Below, piece after piece: positions 36,893-47,631 of a stretch of DNA of 64,000 nucleotides. Within the stretch, counting starts at the first letter, position 1. Each line of letters opens with the position of its first letter. The stretch comes from JAMXLO01 sp963726125 (GTDB taxonomy: Bacteria > Pseudomonadota > Alphaproteobacteria > Acetobacterales > Acetobacteraceae). The DNA lies in assembly GCA_963726125.1 (NCBI GenBank), contig CAVSBG010000008.1:1-64000 (forward strand), read 5' to 3'. The position numbers and the translations under genes were made by a program. A model generated the notes under the pieces. The model saw only the letters and a program-made list of their open reading frames with translations, had not been told where the DNA came from and did not search any database.

Positions 36893-39800
36893 CTAAGCGA
36901 ATTTGAAGTCAGCGGCCCCAACCATGGCCAGTTGCGTGTTCTGAAGCAGGATGGTGCCGGCACCAGCGACGCTGGCACCGAGATCGATCCGGACGTCGCT
37001 GCCGACCTGCGTCATGTGACCGGACAAGTCAGCGAAGCTGTGGAGCGCTGCGCCATATCCGTTGATCACGATCTGGTCGAGGCCGCTTTGGAAATCAGCG
37101 ATCGTGTCATTGCCATTGGACCCGGAGAACGCGAACTGGTCGGAGCCCGCCCCCCCGATGAGCAGATCGTTGCCTGGACTGCCGTGCAGCATGTCGTTGC
37201 CGCCCCCGCCGTTGAGGATGAACTGCATGGTCGGCCCGGCCATACTGGACGCGTCGATGACGTCATCGCCGCCTAGTCCGTTGATGGCCACGGGTGCGCC
37301 GGCATCGGTATTGAGTGCCACCGGGCCGCCGGGAAGTCCATCGATGACCGCAAGGTTCCCGTTGCCCGTGATCGTGATGGCATCAGTCTGACTGCTGCCG
37401 CTGTATTGCACAGATGTTGGAACCGAGATTGGGGCCGCTGCCTCACTCGTGTATAAATTGGTAGCGGCAGGCGGTGGGGTTACGACATCTTGCAGCAGGA
37501 TGTTGTTGCCGGGACCGCCGTCCAGGATGTCCTGTCCCGGACCACCAATCAGGACATCGTCCCCGCGCCGCCGGTCAGTATGTCATTTCCGGCACTTCCG
37601 ATCAGGACGTCGTCTCCGTCGCCGCCATTGGCGGTGAGTTGCATCGCGGTTCCCAATCCCGATGCCTGGATCACGTCGTCGCCCCCGAGGCCGTTGATAA
37701 CGATCTTATCGGTTGGATCGAACCCCGTGATCGTTATTGTCTCGGCGAGACCCGACACCGTGACCACGCCATTGTTGTCAGTGAGTGTGATCACGTCAGC
37801 GCCGGCGGTCGCATTGATAACGACGGTGTCCACCTGCCCATCGCCGCTCCCGCTGCCGGGTGGCGAGCCCAGGTCAATGGCGATCTGGTTCACGTCGGTC
37901 CCGGTCAGATCATTCACCGTGATCGTGTCGGCACCCCCCAGGGCATCGAGCTGGACATGCTCAACACCATGGAGGTCCATGGTGACGTTGCCAACGTCGC
38001 GGAACAGTCTCACTCGGTCACCATTTGCCGAGATGTCGATGTTCTCGGTGACGTTGGAGCCGTTGAACAGGAGCGTGTCGGTTCCGCCCTGGCCTTCGAC
38101 CGTATCGCTGCCGTCCCCGGGGTTCCAGACGAACGTGTCATCACCGTTGCCCATGAAGGCCACGTCGCCGCCGCGACCGGCGTTGATCAGGTCGTTGCCA
38201 TCGCTTCCCGTGATGACATCGTTACCGTCGCCGCCATCGATCGTCAGGTTGATAAGGCCAGCACCGAGCTTGGACGCATCGATGGTGTCGTTGCCGCCGA
38301 GCCCATTGACCGTGAGCGAGTCGTTTGCGGCTTCAGCGTTTGCGATCGTCACCTGTGCGGCGAGCCCGGTTATGCTGATCCTGCCACCACTGCTTACGAT
38401 CTGGATGGTGTCGTCGCCGCCAGTCGCATTGACGATGACTGTGTCCGGCTGGCCATCGCCGGCGGTCGTGCCGGTTGCTGCCAGATTGACCGCAACCTGC
38501 GTGACGTCCGTGCCGGTCAGGTCGTTGACAGTGATGGTGTCGGCGCCGCCCGCGGCATTGACCTGGATGTGCTCGACACCGTTGAGGTCCATCGTGACGT
38601 TGCCAACGTCGCGGAACAGCCGGACGCGGCTGCCATTGGCCGAGATGTCGATGTTCTCGGGGGCGTTGGAGCCGTTGAACACCAGCGTGTCGGTGCCCGC
38701 CTGACCCTCGACCGTGTCGCTGCCATCGCCGGGGTTCCAGATGAACTGGTCATCGCCGGCGCCCATGAAGGCAACGTCAGCGCCCGCGCCACCCGTGATG
38801 ACGTCATCGCCGGCCCCACCGATCAGCACGTCCGCGCCACGGCTGCCGATGATGGTGTCGTTGCCATCACCCCCGTCGATCGTCAGCGCGATCCCGGAGG
38901 CGAGCGCTGACGCATCGATCGTATCGTTGCCGCCGAGACCGTTGATGATGAGCGTGTCGTTGGCAGCTTCAGCGCCGGCGATGGTTACCTGCGCGGGCAG
39001 TCCGTTGACGGTAATCGTACCGTTGCTGTCCGCGATCGTGATGTGATCATCGCCCTGCGTGCCGTTGACGGTCACGGTATCCGCCTGGCCATCACCGGCA
39101 CCGCTGCCGGGCGGTGATGCCAGGTCGATGGCGACTTGCGTTACGCCGGTCCCGGTCAGGTCGTTGACCACGATGTTGTCGGGCCCGCCCAAGGCATTGA
39201 GCTGGATCCGCTCAACGCTGTTGAGGTCCATGGTGACGTTGCCAACGTCACGGAACAACCGGACACGACTGCCGTTGGCCGCGATGTCGATGTTCTCGCC
39301 GACGTTGGAGCCGTTGAACACGAGCGTGTCGAAATCGCCCTGGCCCTCGACCGTGTCGCTGCCGTCGCCCGGGTTCCACACGAACGTGTCGTCGCCCGCA
39401 CCAAGCTGCGCCACATCATTGCCGCGGCCGCCGGTGATGATGTCATTGCCGTCGCCACCGATCAGCGTGTCGTTGCCATCGCCGCCGGTGATCGAGTCGT
39501 TGCCCGCACCCCCGTCGATGGTGAGCGAGGTCAGGCTTGCGAGTCCGTTGCCTGCGACGATGACATCGTCGCCGCCGCCGGCATGGATCACGATGTTCTC
39601 GACGCCGTTGATGTCCATCGTCACGCCACCGACATCGCGGGTCAGCAGCACGTCCGTGCCGTTTGCCGACACCGTGATTGTCTCGTTGGCGCCGGAGCCG
39701 TTGAACACTAGCGTATCGGTGCCGCCCTGGCCTTCGACCGTGTCGCTGCCGTCGCCTGGGTTCCAGATGAACGTGTCGTTGCCGTCGCCCATAAAGGCTA

Positions 39801-42486
39801 CGTCATTGCCCGCGCCGCCGGTGATGACGTCATCGCCGGCACCACCGATCAGCGTGTCCGCGCCGCGGCTGCCGATGATGGTGTCGTTGCCGTCGCCGCC
39901 ATCGAGCGTCAGGTTGATCAGACCGGCATTGAGAGCCGACGCATCGATCGTATCGTTGCCGCCGAGACCGGCGACGACGAGCGTATCATTGGTGGCTTCG
40001 GCGCCGTTGATCGTCGTCTGCGCGGACAGTCCATTGACGGCGATCGCGGTGCCGTTGTTGACGACATTGATGTGATCGTTGGCCGTCGACCCGTTGACGA
40101 TCACCGTGTCGGGTTGCCCGTCGCCGACGCCACTGCCGGGCGTGGCGGACAGGTCGATGGCGACCTGGCTCAGGTCTGTGCCGGACAGATCGTGTATCGT
40201 AATCGTATCGGCGCCACCCAGGGTGTTGAGCTGAAGATGCTCGACACCGTTGACATCCATTGTGACGTTGGCGACGTCACGGAACAGCCTCACCCGGCTG
40301 CCATTTGCTGCGATGTCGATGTTCTCGTTGACGTTGGCGCCATTGAACAACAGAGTGTCGGTGCCGCCCTGGCCCTCGATCGTGTCGCTGCCGTCACCCG
40401 GGTTCCAGACGAACGTGTCATCGCCCTTGCCCATGAAGGTGACATCGCTGCCGCGCCCGCCGTTGATCAAGTCGTTGCCTGCGCTCCCCCTGATCGCATC
40501 GTTGCCGTCGCCACCGTTGATCGTGAGGTTGACGAGGCCGGCCTTGAGCGCCGACGCGTCGATGTTGTCGTTGCCCGCAAGGCCGTTGATGACGAGTGAG
40601 TCGAAGGCATCGACGTGGGCGATCTTCACTTGTGCGGCGAGCCCGCTGACGGTCACTCCGTTGCCGTTGCTGGTGATCTTGATGGTGTCATCACCTGCGG
40701 TGCCGTTGACGACGACCGTGTCAGGCTGGCCATCGCTGCTGTTGGTGCCCGCCGCGGCCAGGTCAATCGCAATCTGGGTGACGTCGGTTCCGGTGAGATC
40801 GTGGACCGTGATGGTGTCGGCGCCACCCCCGGCGTTGAGCTGAACGTGCTCCACACCATTGACGTCCATCGTCACGTTGCCGACATCGCGGAACAGCCGG
40901 AGGCGGGTGTTATTGCTTGCGAAGTCGATGTTCTCGTTGGCAGCGGAACCATTGAACACGAGCGTATCGGTGCCACCCTGGCCTTCGACCGTGTCACTGC
41001 CGTCGCCGGGATTCCAGATGAAGGTGTCGTTGCCGTCACCGAGAAAGGCGGTGTCATTGCCCTCGCCGCCCGTAACGGTGTCGTTGCCGGCACCACCGAT
41101 CAGCACATCCGCGCCGGTACTCCCGATGATGGTGTCGTTGCCGGCGCCACCGTCGATAGTGACGTTGATTTGGCCAGCATGCAGCGCCGAAGCATCGATC
41201 GTGTCGTTGCCGTCGAGCCCCTGGACAACGAGCGAGTCATTTGCGCCTTCAGCGCCGTCAATAGTGACCTGAGTGGGCAATCCCACCACGGCGATCGATG
41301 TGCCGCTGCTTTGGATCAGGATGTTATCGCCACGGTGCGTACCGCTGACGATGACGGTGTCCGGCTGGCCGTCGCCGACACCGCTCCCGGGTGTGCCGGC
41401 AAGGTCGATCGCGACCTGTGTCACATCGGTCTTGCTGAGGTCGCCGATCGTGATGGTGTCGGCGCCGCCCAATGCCGCGAGCTGGATGCGCTCGATATCC
41501 TTGAGGTCCATCGTGACGTTGCCGACATCGCGGAACAGTGTCGCATGTCTGCCGCTGGCAGAGATGTTGATGTTCTCGTTGACGTTGGCGCCGTTGAACT
41601 GGAGCGTGTCGAAACCGTCCTGCCCATCGACCGTGTCGCTGCCGTCACCCGGATTCCAGACGAACGTGTCATCGCCGGCGCCGAGCTGCGCCGTGTCGCT
41701 ACCGCGCCCGCCGGTGATGATGTCGTTGCCATCGCCACCGATGAGGATGTCGTTGCCGTCGCCGCCGGTGATCGTGTCGTTGCCTGCGCCGCCGTCGAGC
41801 GTGAGCTGGATCAGGCCGGCAAGGCCGTTCCCTGCGGTGATGACGTCGTCACCGCCGTTGGCGTGGAGCACGAGGTTTTCGGTGGTGCCGATGTCCAGGG
41901 TGAAGGGAGCTGGACCGGTGCCGGCGAAGAGCACGCGCGTTCCGTTGGCCGTGATGGTAAACGACTCGGCACCGCTGCCGCCATTGACCTGGGCGGTGTC
42001 GGTGCCGTCGCCGCCCTCGAACAGGTCGCTGCCGTCACCTGGATTCCAGATCATCGTGTCATTGCCGGATTGGCCGAACACCTGATCGTCGCCCGAGCCG
42101 CCGATCAGCACATCGTCGCCCGAGCCGCCGAACAACAAGTCATTGCCACTCTGACCAACGAGGACATCGTTACCATCCTGGCCGAACAGCTGATCGTTGC
42201 CGGAGCCACCAGTGATCATGTCGTTGCCGGCGCCGCCGAACAGCTGAGCAGCAGGCAGCGCTCCGTTGGTTTCGTCCAGCGAGATGATGTCGTTGCCATC
42301 CTGGCCGAACACCTCAATCGTAGCGGTATTGGCGACCGTTGGTACGCCTCCGGTGATATCGATGGTGCCATTGTTGACCAGCAGCTTGCCGGCAGCATTG
42401 CGACCGACGGTGATCGTGTTCTTGTGCTGGTCACCTAACACCGACAGCAGGCCGGTGGCGGGAGAGAAGTTTGCCGTGGTAGCCAT
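36893..42486 (-). CDS. Giant RTX (hemolysin-type calcium-binding) repeat protein, frameshifted
   Basis: The product is about 1860 aa. It starts at 42486 (MATTANFSPATGLLSVLGDQH) without a Sec leader, so type I secretion is expected. It has glycine-aspartate nonapeptides (GGAGNDTITGGDGND type) in blocks. Each block is joined to a module of about 200 residues with the marker WNPGDGSDTVEGQ, then FRDVGNVTMDLNGVEH and NDLTGTDVTQ; eight markers occur. One missing G near 37560 gives an early stop. Restoring it gives GGAGDDVLIGGPGQDILDGG and a C-terminal segment (to 36893) that ends in the FKFA tail typical of secretion signals. The DNA is strongly repetitive (37549-42486). The likely role is adhesion, a surface layer or a secreted shield, by family only. 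Confidence 0.8.
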
Positions 42487-42596
42487 GTCACAGTCCTTTC
42501 AAGCGTAACCACGGCGCGGCGCTGGCACGACCGGGTACGGAAATGGCGAAATGATCGTAACTATGGATGTAGTTACGTCAGGGGGCGTCCGGCGAT

Positions 42597-43025
42597 CTAT
42601 TCGGGGACCATGTCGCCGGAGCCACCGAATTCCGCAGGGAAATCCTTCAGCTTTGGTAGACCGTCGCGCATCGGCAGCACCGTTTCGGCGTAGTTGACGT
42701 GCACCTGAGGAGCGAACGCCAGGTCCGGTATGGTGGCGGCGAAGACATCCACCATGTTCAGCGGCGGATGACGCGTCATGAGATGACCGCCGCACATCCG
42801 ACAGTACTGGCGATGACTTAAATCAGTCTTGTGATAGGTCGCGACGTGCTCCTGCCCTTTCGTCACCGTGACGGCCTCGGGTGACCAAAGCGAGAAGGCG
42901 TTCACCGGCCCACCTGACCATGAACGGCAGGAGCGGCAGTGGCAGTAGCCCATGGCGTTGGGTTGTCCGCTGACCTTGATCTCCACGGCACCGCAGAAGC
43001 AGGCGCTCTTATATGAATGTTCCAT
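42597..43025 (-). CDS. GFA (CENP-V/Gfa) family zinc protein
   Basis: The 142-aa protein has paired Cys motifs: CFCGAVEIKVSG, YCHCRSCRSWSGG and QYCRMCGGHL. They bind two zincs in the glutathione-dependent formaldehyde-activating enzyme fold. Real activity in this family is often unproven. It is monocistronic. Confidence 0.85.
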   Translation of the reverse strand: MEHSYKSACFCGAVEIKVSGQPNAMGYCHCRSCRSWSGGPVNAFSLWSPEAVTVTKGQEHVATYHKTDLSHRQYCRMCGGHLMTRHPPLNMVDVFAATIPDLAFAPQVHVNYAETVLPMRDGLPKLKDFPAEFGGSGDMVPE

Positions 43026-43398
43026 GCTGTGTTCCTGTCATCAGTTCGGCGGATCGCCGATGTGCTGTGTCAGCGCCTCATAAAGGGAGGACACCCCGTG
43101 ATGACAAAGGATCAGTTCTCATCCTGATTGTGAGCGGATTTCATGCGTCCATGCGTTGCCAACCCCGTCATGGTCGGCGCCCCCTCATCATCATGGCCGG
43201 GCTTGTCTCGGCCATCCCCACGCGATGGTTGCTGACTGGGATTGCATCGTTCGCAAATTGGTGCGGGTAGCCGATGGCCGGTTCAAGCCCGGTCACATGT
43301 GGCCGCGGCCTTCAAGGTGGGAAGCACACGAAACCGCGCGACCGACGCCGCTCGTGTCGGCATTGCCGGCACGATGCGCCGCGTTGCCGCAGAGCTAT
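43026..43398. repeat. Intergenic REP-like region
   Basis: There is no gene. It contains the second copy of the 33-bp repeat (43249-43281) and several GGCC palindromes (about 43187-43215 and 43270-43290). Confidence 0.55.
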
Positions 43399-44376
43399 CT
43401 ACGCGTCGACTGTGACTGCTTCGCGTTCGGCCCTGATGTCGACAGTCTGTGCTCCAATTGAGGGCATGAACGCCTCGGTCGTGGCAGCTTCCGCCACCAG
43501 GAGTTTGCGGAACATTGCAATCTTGGGACGATCAACCGCCTCTGGCAGGCCCAGCAGGTAGTAGGTGAACGCAGTGGGGGCTGCCATTTTCAGGGGGCAG
43601 ACCAAAGCACCGCCGGCGATCTGGTCCACCACGAGGCTGGCGCGTGCAAGAGCCACACCGAGTCCAAGCAAGGCCGCGTTGATCAGCATGCTTGCCTCAC
43701 TGAAGCGCTGGCCGGTATGGCAAACTGCATCAGGCCGACCAAAATAATCCAGCCACGCACGCCAATCGCTCTGGCTGCCGTCACCGTCTGTTGCCGAATC
43801 GTGCAGCAGCGGCAGCGACAACAGTTCGTCTATGTTTGTAAGAGGTCCGTATCGTCTCAGCAGGTCAGGTGTGCAGACCGGTACCACGCGGTCGCTCATC
43901 AGACGTGCTGCCGCGTAGCTACTCGGCGGCGTGCGACCGAAGCGGATCGCAAGGTCGATTCCCTCGGCGCGCAGGTCCAGCAGACGCGGATCTGCTATTA
44001 CCTGTACATCGATGTCCAGGTACAGCGTACGAATGCGCGCCAGGCGCGGCAGCAACCAATGCGATGCCACGGACGGCAGCATGGTCACTTTCAAAGGCGC
44101 AACGTCGTCGCTCTGCGACAGGTCGACGACGCTGCGATCGATTTCGCTGATGGCGTATTCGACCTTGTGTGCCAGCACGCGTCCCTGTGTCGTCAGCTCA
44201 AGCCGTCGCGTAAGGCGATTGAACAGGCTGACGCCGAGTTCGTCCTCCAATCCGCGAATGCGGTGGCTAACCGCGCTTTGCGTTAGGTTCAGCTCGCTGG
44301 CGGCATCTGTGAAGCTCAGATGCCGAGCGGCCACGACAAAGATTTGCAATGAATCGAGTGAGGGGGTGCGGGGCAT
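43399..44376 (-). CDS. LysR-family regulator (GcvA-like)
   Basis: The 325-aa protein has a typical winged HTH (LQIFVVAARHLSFTDAASEL, then LTQSAVSHRIRGLEDELGV). Its effector domain contains GIDLAIRFG and GLGVALARASLVVD, as in the GcvA/AmpR group. It lies far from any obvious divergent target, so its regulon cannot be read from context. Confidence 0.88.
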   Translation of the reverse strand: MPRTPSLDSLQIFVVAARHLSFTDAASELNLTQSAVSHRIRGLEDELGVSLFNRLTRRLELTTQGRVLAHKVEYAISEIDRSVVDLSQSDDVAPLKVTMLPSVASHWLLPRLARIRTLYLDIDVQVIADPRLLDLRAEGIDLAIRFGRTPPSSYAAARLMSDRVVPVCTPDLLRRYGPLTNIDELLSLPLLHDSATDGDGSQSDWRAWLDYFGRPDAVCHTGQRFSEASMLINAALLGLGVALARASLVVDQIAGGALVCPLKMAAPTAFTYYLLGLPEAVDRPKIAMFRKLLVAEAATTEAFMPSIGAQTVDIRAEREAVTVDA

Positions 44377-44849
44377 GTGTCACTTTTGAGTCAGACGATC
44401 CGGGAGGACATTGGCGACGGGGGCGGGCTTTACGCATGAATTCCGCTCACGTGCAAGATGAATAGCGTTGCTTGGTCACGGTAATGATCCTGGCCGCGCG
44501 GTTCGGAATGTATGAACTTTGCTAGGCATAACAGTGCCGCAGACGGCTTGCTGTGGCGCGGATCACAGGGTCCCAACCGCAAGCGGTATGACGTGGCGTC
44601 GTCCCATTGGACTAGGTTGCCTGCCGCATGAATCGCGCTCGCGCATCCGGTGAAAATCCATCCTTTGTCACCCCGCCGCTCGCTACCTAATTCGGCGCAC
44701 ACGAAACAAAGGAGTTCAAAAATGGTTCTCGGTAAATGTGGGACCGGAACATAACGCCAATGGGCGTTCCGCGCGGCATCAACATCATTTGGACAAGAGG
44801 TGGCCTGCAGTGCGCGCCCACCGATCCGGTAGACGAGTGTACTCACGAA
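44377..44849. other. Intergenic stretch with one leader-like mini-ORF
   Basis: The only translational signal is an ideal AAAGGAG (44708-44714) 7 bases ahead of ATG 44722, which opens a 10-codon peptide (MVLGKCGTGT) ending at TAA 44752-44754. No family is recognised. Confidence 0.35.
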
Positions 44850-44873
44850 AACGGCGGCCCAAGGACCGCCGTT
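44850..44873 (-). terminator. Rho-independent terminator of the PRC-barrel gene
   Basis: AACGGCGG (44850-44857) pairs with CCGCCGTT (44866-44873). On the minus strand the stem is followed by a TTTT run (complement of 44847-44850). It lies 23 bp past the gene's stop. Confidence 0.75.
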
Positions 44874-44896
44874 CCCGCTCATCCCTCAATCAGGAA

Positions 44897-45280
44897 TTAC
44901 GGCATCCCGATATAAGGCTCCGTGCCGTAATAGTCGTAGACGCGCCGGTTCCAGGCGGGGTCCTGCCAACCGACTGTGTCAGTATCGCTGTAGGAAGGCG
45001 CGCCCTCCAACACCTGGCGGTCCAGATCGATCACATAGCCGCCCATCTGCGTGTCGTATTTCAGCTTGTCCCACGGCAGCGGATAATGTCGGTTGCCAAT
45101 TCCCAGGAATCCGCCGAAGCCGGCGACCGCGTAAGCGATGCGACCGCTGACCTTATCGATCATCACGTCTTCGATACTGCCGAGGCTTTCGCCCTTGCGA
45201 TTATAGATCGAGGTGCCCTCGACCTGGTCTGCCGCGATGAGCCGACCGCGCGTGTCGCTCGTATCATCTACACTAGCCAT
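44897..45280 (-). CDS. PRC-barrel domain protein
   Basis: The 127-aa protein starts at 45280, with AGGAG 8 bases upstream. The PRC barrel spans most of it: GTSIYNRKGESLGSIEDVMIDKVSGRIAYAVA, then GNRHYPLPWDKLKYD. A Tyr/Trp-rich tail follows. PRC-barrel proteins of this type are often stress-induced; the function is unknown. Confidence 0.85.
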   Translation of the reverse strand: MASVDDTSDTRGRLIAADQVEGTSIYNRKGESLGSIEDVMIDKVSGRIAYAVAGFGGFLGIGNRHYPLPWDKLKYDTQMGGYVIDLDRQVLEGAPSYSDTDTVGWQDPAWNRRVYDYYGTEPYIGMP

Positions 45281-45342
45281 AAGTTCGTCTCCTGGCGTTA
45301 TAGAACCAACCAAGAGAACGCTTTGTTGGTCGAAGGAGTTCC

Positions 45343-46716
45343 TTACGATAAGACCGCGCAGAGTCGCATCATCGTGCGCAGGTCGAACAGGGCTTCGAAC
45401 CGCTCGATCTCGCCGATCAGATCGCGTGTGGGTGCGCCGCCGAGAATGGGTTCGGCCAGTGACGAGAACTTCTCAGCAAGCCGGCGTCCCTGCTCCTGGA
45501 TGTCGCTTGCTGGTGTTCCTGAATTGTACGACGTCGACACGCTGCGTCCATCGGTCAGCACAAGTTCGAGATCAGCTATCGTATTCGGCCGGCCGTTCTG
45601 GAAATCGAACTCCACCTTGTCGCGCAGCGCGATCAGCGTCGGATCAGCCGCGGTCTCCTCCGAGTAGCTGCCGAGCCCGCCGGTATCCACACCGGCCAAC
45701 GCCATCGCCGTGGTCAGCCGTAGACTGAACTTTGCCTCCAACCCCGTGCGTGGGGCGGGTATGTTGCAGACGCGATCACAGGTTTCGTCTAGCCGCAGGC
45801 GGATCTGCGCGATGTCGCGGGGAGTCAGGCCGTGCTGCTCGCGCAGCCTGCGGGCGGCCTCGATCGGCGCATGCGTCATGTAGCAGGCGGCGTGGTACTT
45901 GAAGAGATTGTTGCGGATGTGGAAGCCGCCGGGCGGTTCACCCAGCGCTTTGGCCGGATGGAAGTCGGGGCTATGTGTGCGGGCGAAGCCCTGCGGGCAT
46001 TCGACCACGTCGGGACGGCTGGTGAAACCACGTCGTGCCAGGCGTGCTGCGAGCAGTCCGTGATACGCCGCCTTCCCGGCGTGCAGCGGCTTGCACATCG
46101 TGCCGAACATCGACTTCAACCCCGCCGCCTGCGTGCCCGCGATGCCAAGCGCCGTGGCAAACTGGCCGGCATCCAGTTGCAGCAGATGCGCACACGCCGC
46201 CGCCGCGCCGAAGCTGCCCAGCGTGCCCGTCGCATGGAAGCCGAGCACATTATAATGGCCCGGTGCGAGCAGCAGCCCCAGCCGGCACTGCAATTCGTAG
46301 CCTGCGACGAACGCCGTCATCACGTCGCGCCCGGAACTGCCGCGTTCCTCGGCCAACGCCAGCAAGGCTGACAGCAGCACCACCGACGGATGTCCGGTCA
46401 TCGACAGATTGACGTCGTCAAAATCCAGCGCATGCGACGCGGCACCGTTGACCAGTGCCGCCGACAGCACCGGCAGGCGGGCGCCGTGGCCGATTACGGT
46501 GGCCAGAGGCGCACCGCCGGCCTCCTCCATCTCCGCCAGCAGGATGCCGGTCAGGTCCTCCTTGGAACCCGCCAGCGTGCAGGCGACGTAATCCAGCACG
46601 CATTGCCGCGCCAGCGCGCGCACGTCGTCCGGCAGGTCGGCAAATGTCAGCGACCGCGCCTGCTCGGCCAGCGCCTGGGTCAGGCCTTGCGACGCGATGT
46701 CGGTGATGACGTTCAT
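45343..46716 (-). CDS. MmgE/PrpD-family protein
   Basis: The protein has 457 aa from ATG 46716, which has GAGGAG 7 bases upstream; a TTG at 46731 is rejected as start. MmgE/PrpD motifs are clear: QCVLDYVACTLAGS near 40 and NGAASHALDFDD near 95, then HATGTLGSFGAAAA and GTMCKPLHAGKAAYHGLLAA. The family includes 2-methylcitrate dehydratases and cis-aconitate decarboxylase. It follows a crotonase gene by 11 bp on the same strand, so the pair probably works on one acyl-CoA or dicarboxylate route. Confidence 0.88.
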   Translation of the reverse strand: MNVITDIASQGLTQALAEQARSLTFADLPDDVRALARQCVLDYVACTLAGSKEDLTGILLAEMEEAGGAPLATVIGHGARLPVLSAALVNGAASHALDFDDVNLSMTGHPSVVLLSALLALAEERGSSGRDVMTAFVAGYELQCRLGLLLAPGHYNVLGFHATGTLGSFGAAAACAHLLQLDAGQFATALGIAGTQAAGLKSMFGTMCKPLHAGKAAYHGLLAARLARRGFTSRPDVVECPQGFARTHSPDFHPAKALGEPPGGFHIRNNLFKYHAACYMTHAPIEAARRLREQHGLTPRDIAQIRLRLDETCDRVCNIPAPRTGLEAKFSLRLTTAMALAGVDTGGLGSYSEETAADPTLIALRDKVEFDFQNGRPNTIADLELVLTDGRSVSTSYNSGTPASDIQEQGRRLAEKFSSLAEPILGGAPTRDLIGEIERFEALFDLRTMMRLCAVLS

Positions 46717-46727
46717 GTCGTTTCTCC

Positions 46728-47516
46728 TCAACGCCCCTGGAATTGCGGCTTACGCTTCTCGTTGAATGCCCGGATGCCCTCGCGGCGATCCTCTGTCGGC
46801 ACCATGCGGTTGTACGCCTCGATCTCGAACATCATGCCGCTGGTCAGGTCCATGTTCAGCCCATAGTTCACCGACTGCTTGATCTGTCGCGTCGAGATAG
46901 GCGCGTTGTTGGCGATGGTGGCGGCGGTCTCCATCGCGTCCGCCAGGAGCGTGTCGGCGGGGCAGAGGCGGTTCACCATGCCCCACTCGAGGGCCTGCTG
47001 TGCGGTGAAGGCGCGGCCGGTGAGCAGGATCTCCTTGGCCCGCCGCGCCCCGACGGCGCGCGGCAGGGTCTGCGTACCGCCGGCGCCAGGCATGATGCCC
47101 AGCGTGACCTCGGTGAGGGCGAAGCGGGCATGTTCGGCGGCGTAGATGAAGTCGGCGCAGAGCGAGATCTCCAGGCCGCCGGCATAGGCCGCGCCGTTCA
47201 CCGCGGCGATCATCGGCACCGGGCAGTGGATCATGGCTCGGATGGCGCGCTCGAAGATCAGGTGCTGGTCCTGCCACTGCTGGTCGGTCATGCCGTTGCG
47301 CTCTTTCAGGTCGCCGCCGGCGCAGAAGGCGCGCGAGCCCGCGCCGGTCATCACGATGCAGCGCTGCCTTGCCGGCGCGGCGTGGATCCCTTCGAACAAG
47401 GCCAGCAGGTCGAGACCCATTTGCGTGTTCATCGAGTTGGCCGCCTCGGGGCGGTTCAGCGTGACCAGCAGCGTGTGCGGCTGCGGCTCCGCTGTCTGCA
47501 ATGTGGCGTAGGTCAT
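46728..47516 (-). CDS. Enoyl-CoA hydratase/isomerase (crotonase family)
   Basis: The protein has 262 aa from ATG 47516 (MTYATLQTAEP). The oxyanion-hole motifs are GSRAFCAGGDLKERNG and NGAAYAGGLEISLCADF. The acid/base region is FALTEVTLGIMPGAGGTQTLPRAVG, where the 'E' of TEV and the loop match hydratases. It is first in a two-gene operon with the PrpD gene. The exact substrate is unknown. Confidence 0.88.
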   Translation of the reverse strand: MTYATLQTAEPQPHTLLVTLNRPEAANSMNTQMGLDLLALFEGIHAAPARQRCIVMTGAGSRAFCAGGDLKERNGMTDQQWQDQHLIFERAIRAMIHCPVPMIAAVNGAAYAGGLEISLCADFIYAAEHARFALTEVTLGIMPGAGGTQTLPRAVGARRAKEILLTGRAFTAQQALEWGMVNRLCPADTLLADAMETAATIANNAPISTRQIKQSVNYGLNMDLTSGMMFEIEAYNRMVPTEDRREGIRAFNEKRKPQFQGR

Positions 47517-47544
47517 CCAGGGAGGGTGCGCGCGCCGGTTCCCC

Positions 47545-47573
47545 CTTGCAACCACCGCCGCCGCCGCCAATAT
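47545..47573 (+). promoter_or_regulatory. Candidate heat-shock (RpoH) promoter of the Hsp20 gene
   Basis: CTTGCA at 47545-47550 and CCAATAT at 47567-47573 are separated by 16 bases and lie 59 bases before the Hsp20 start. This resembles the alphaproteobacterial RpoH consensus (CTTG... and CC.AT.T). The match was made by eye only. Confidence 0.45.
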
Positions 47574-47631
47574 CGGCGCGGTCGGAATGCCGTCAGGGTT
47601 CCGGCAGTCGCTTCGCTCTAAGGAGGGGGCC

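Noticed and set aside
40615..42438. Long plus-strand open frames opposite the RTX gene
   Set aside because: They mirror the repeat codons of the RTX gene and have no family similarity.
37549..42486. CRISPR-like or satellite array
   Set aside because: The periodic DNA is explained by RTX coding repeats; there are no spacers and no cas genes.
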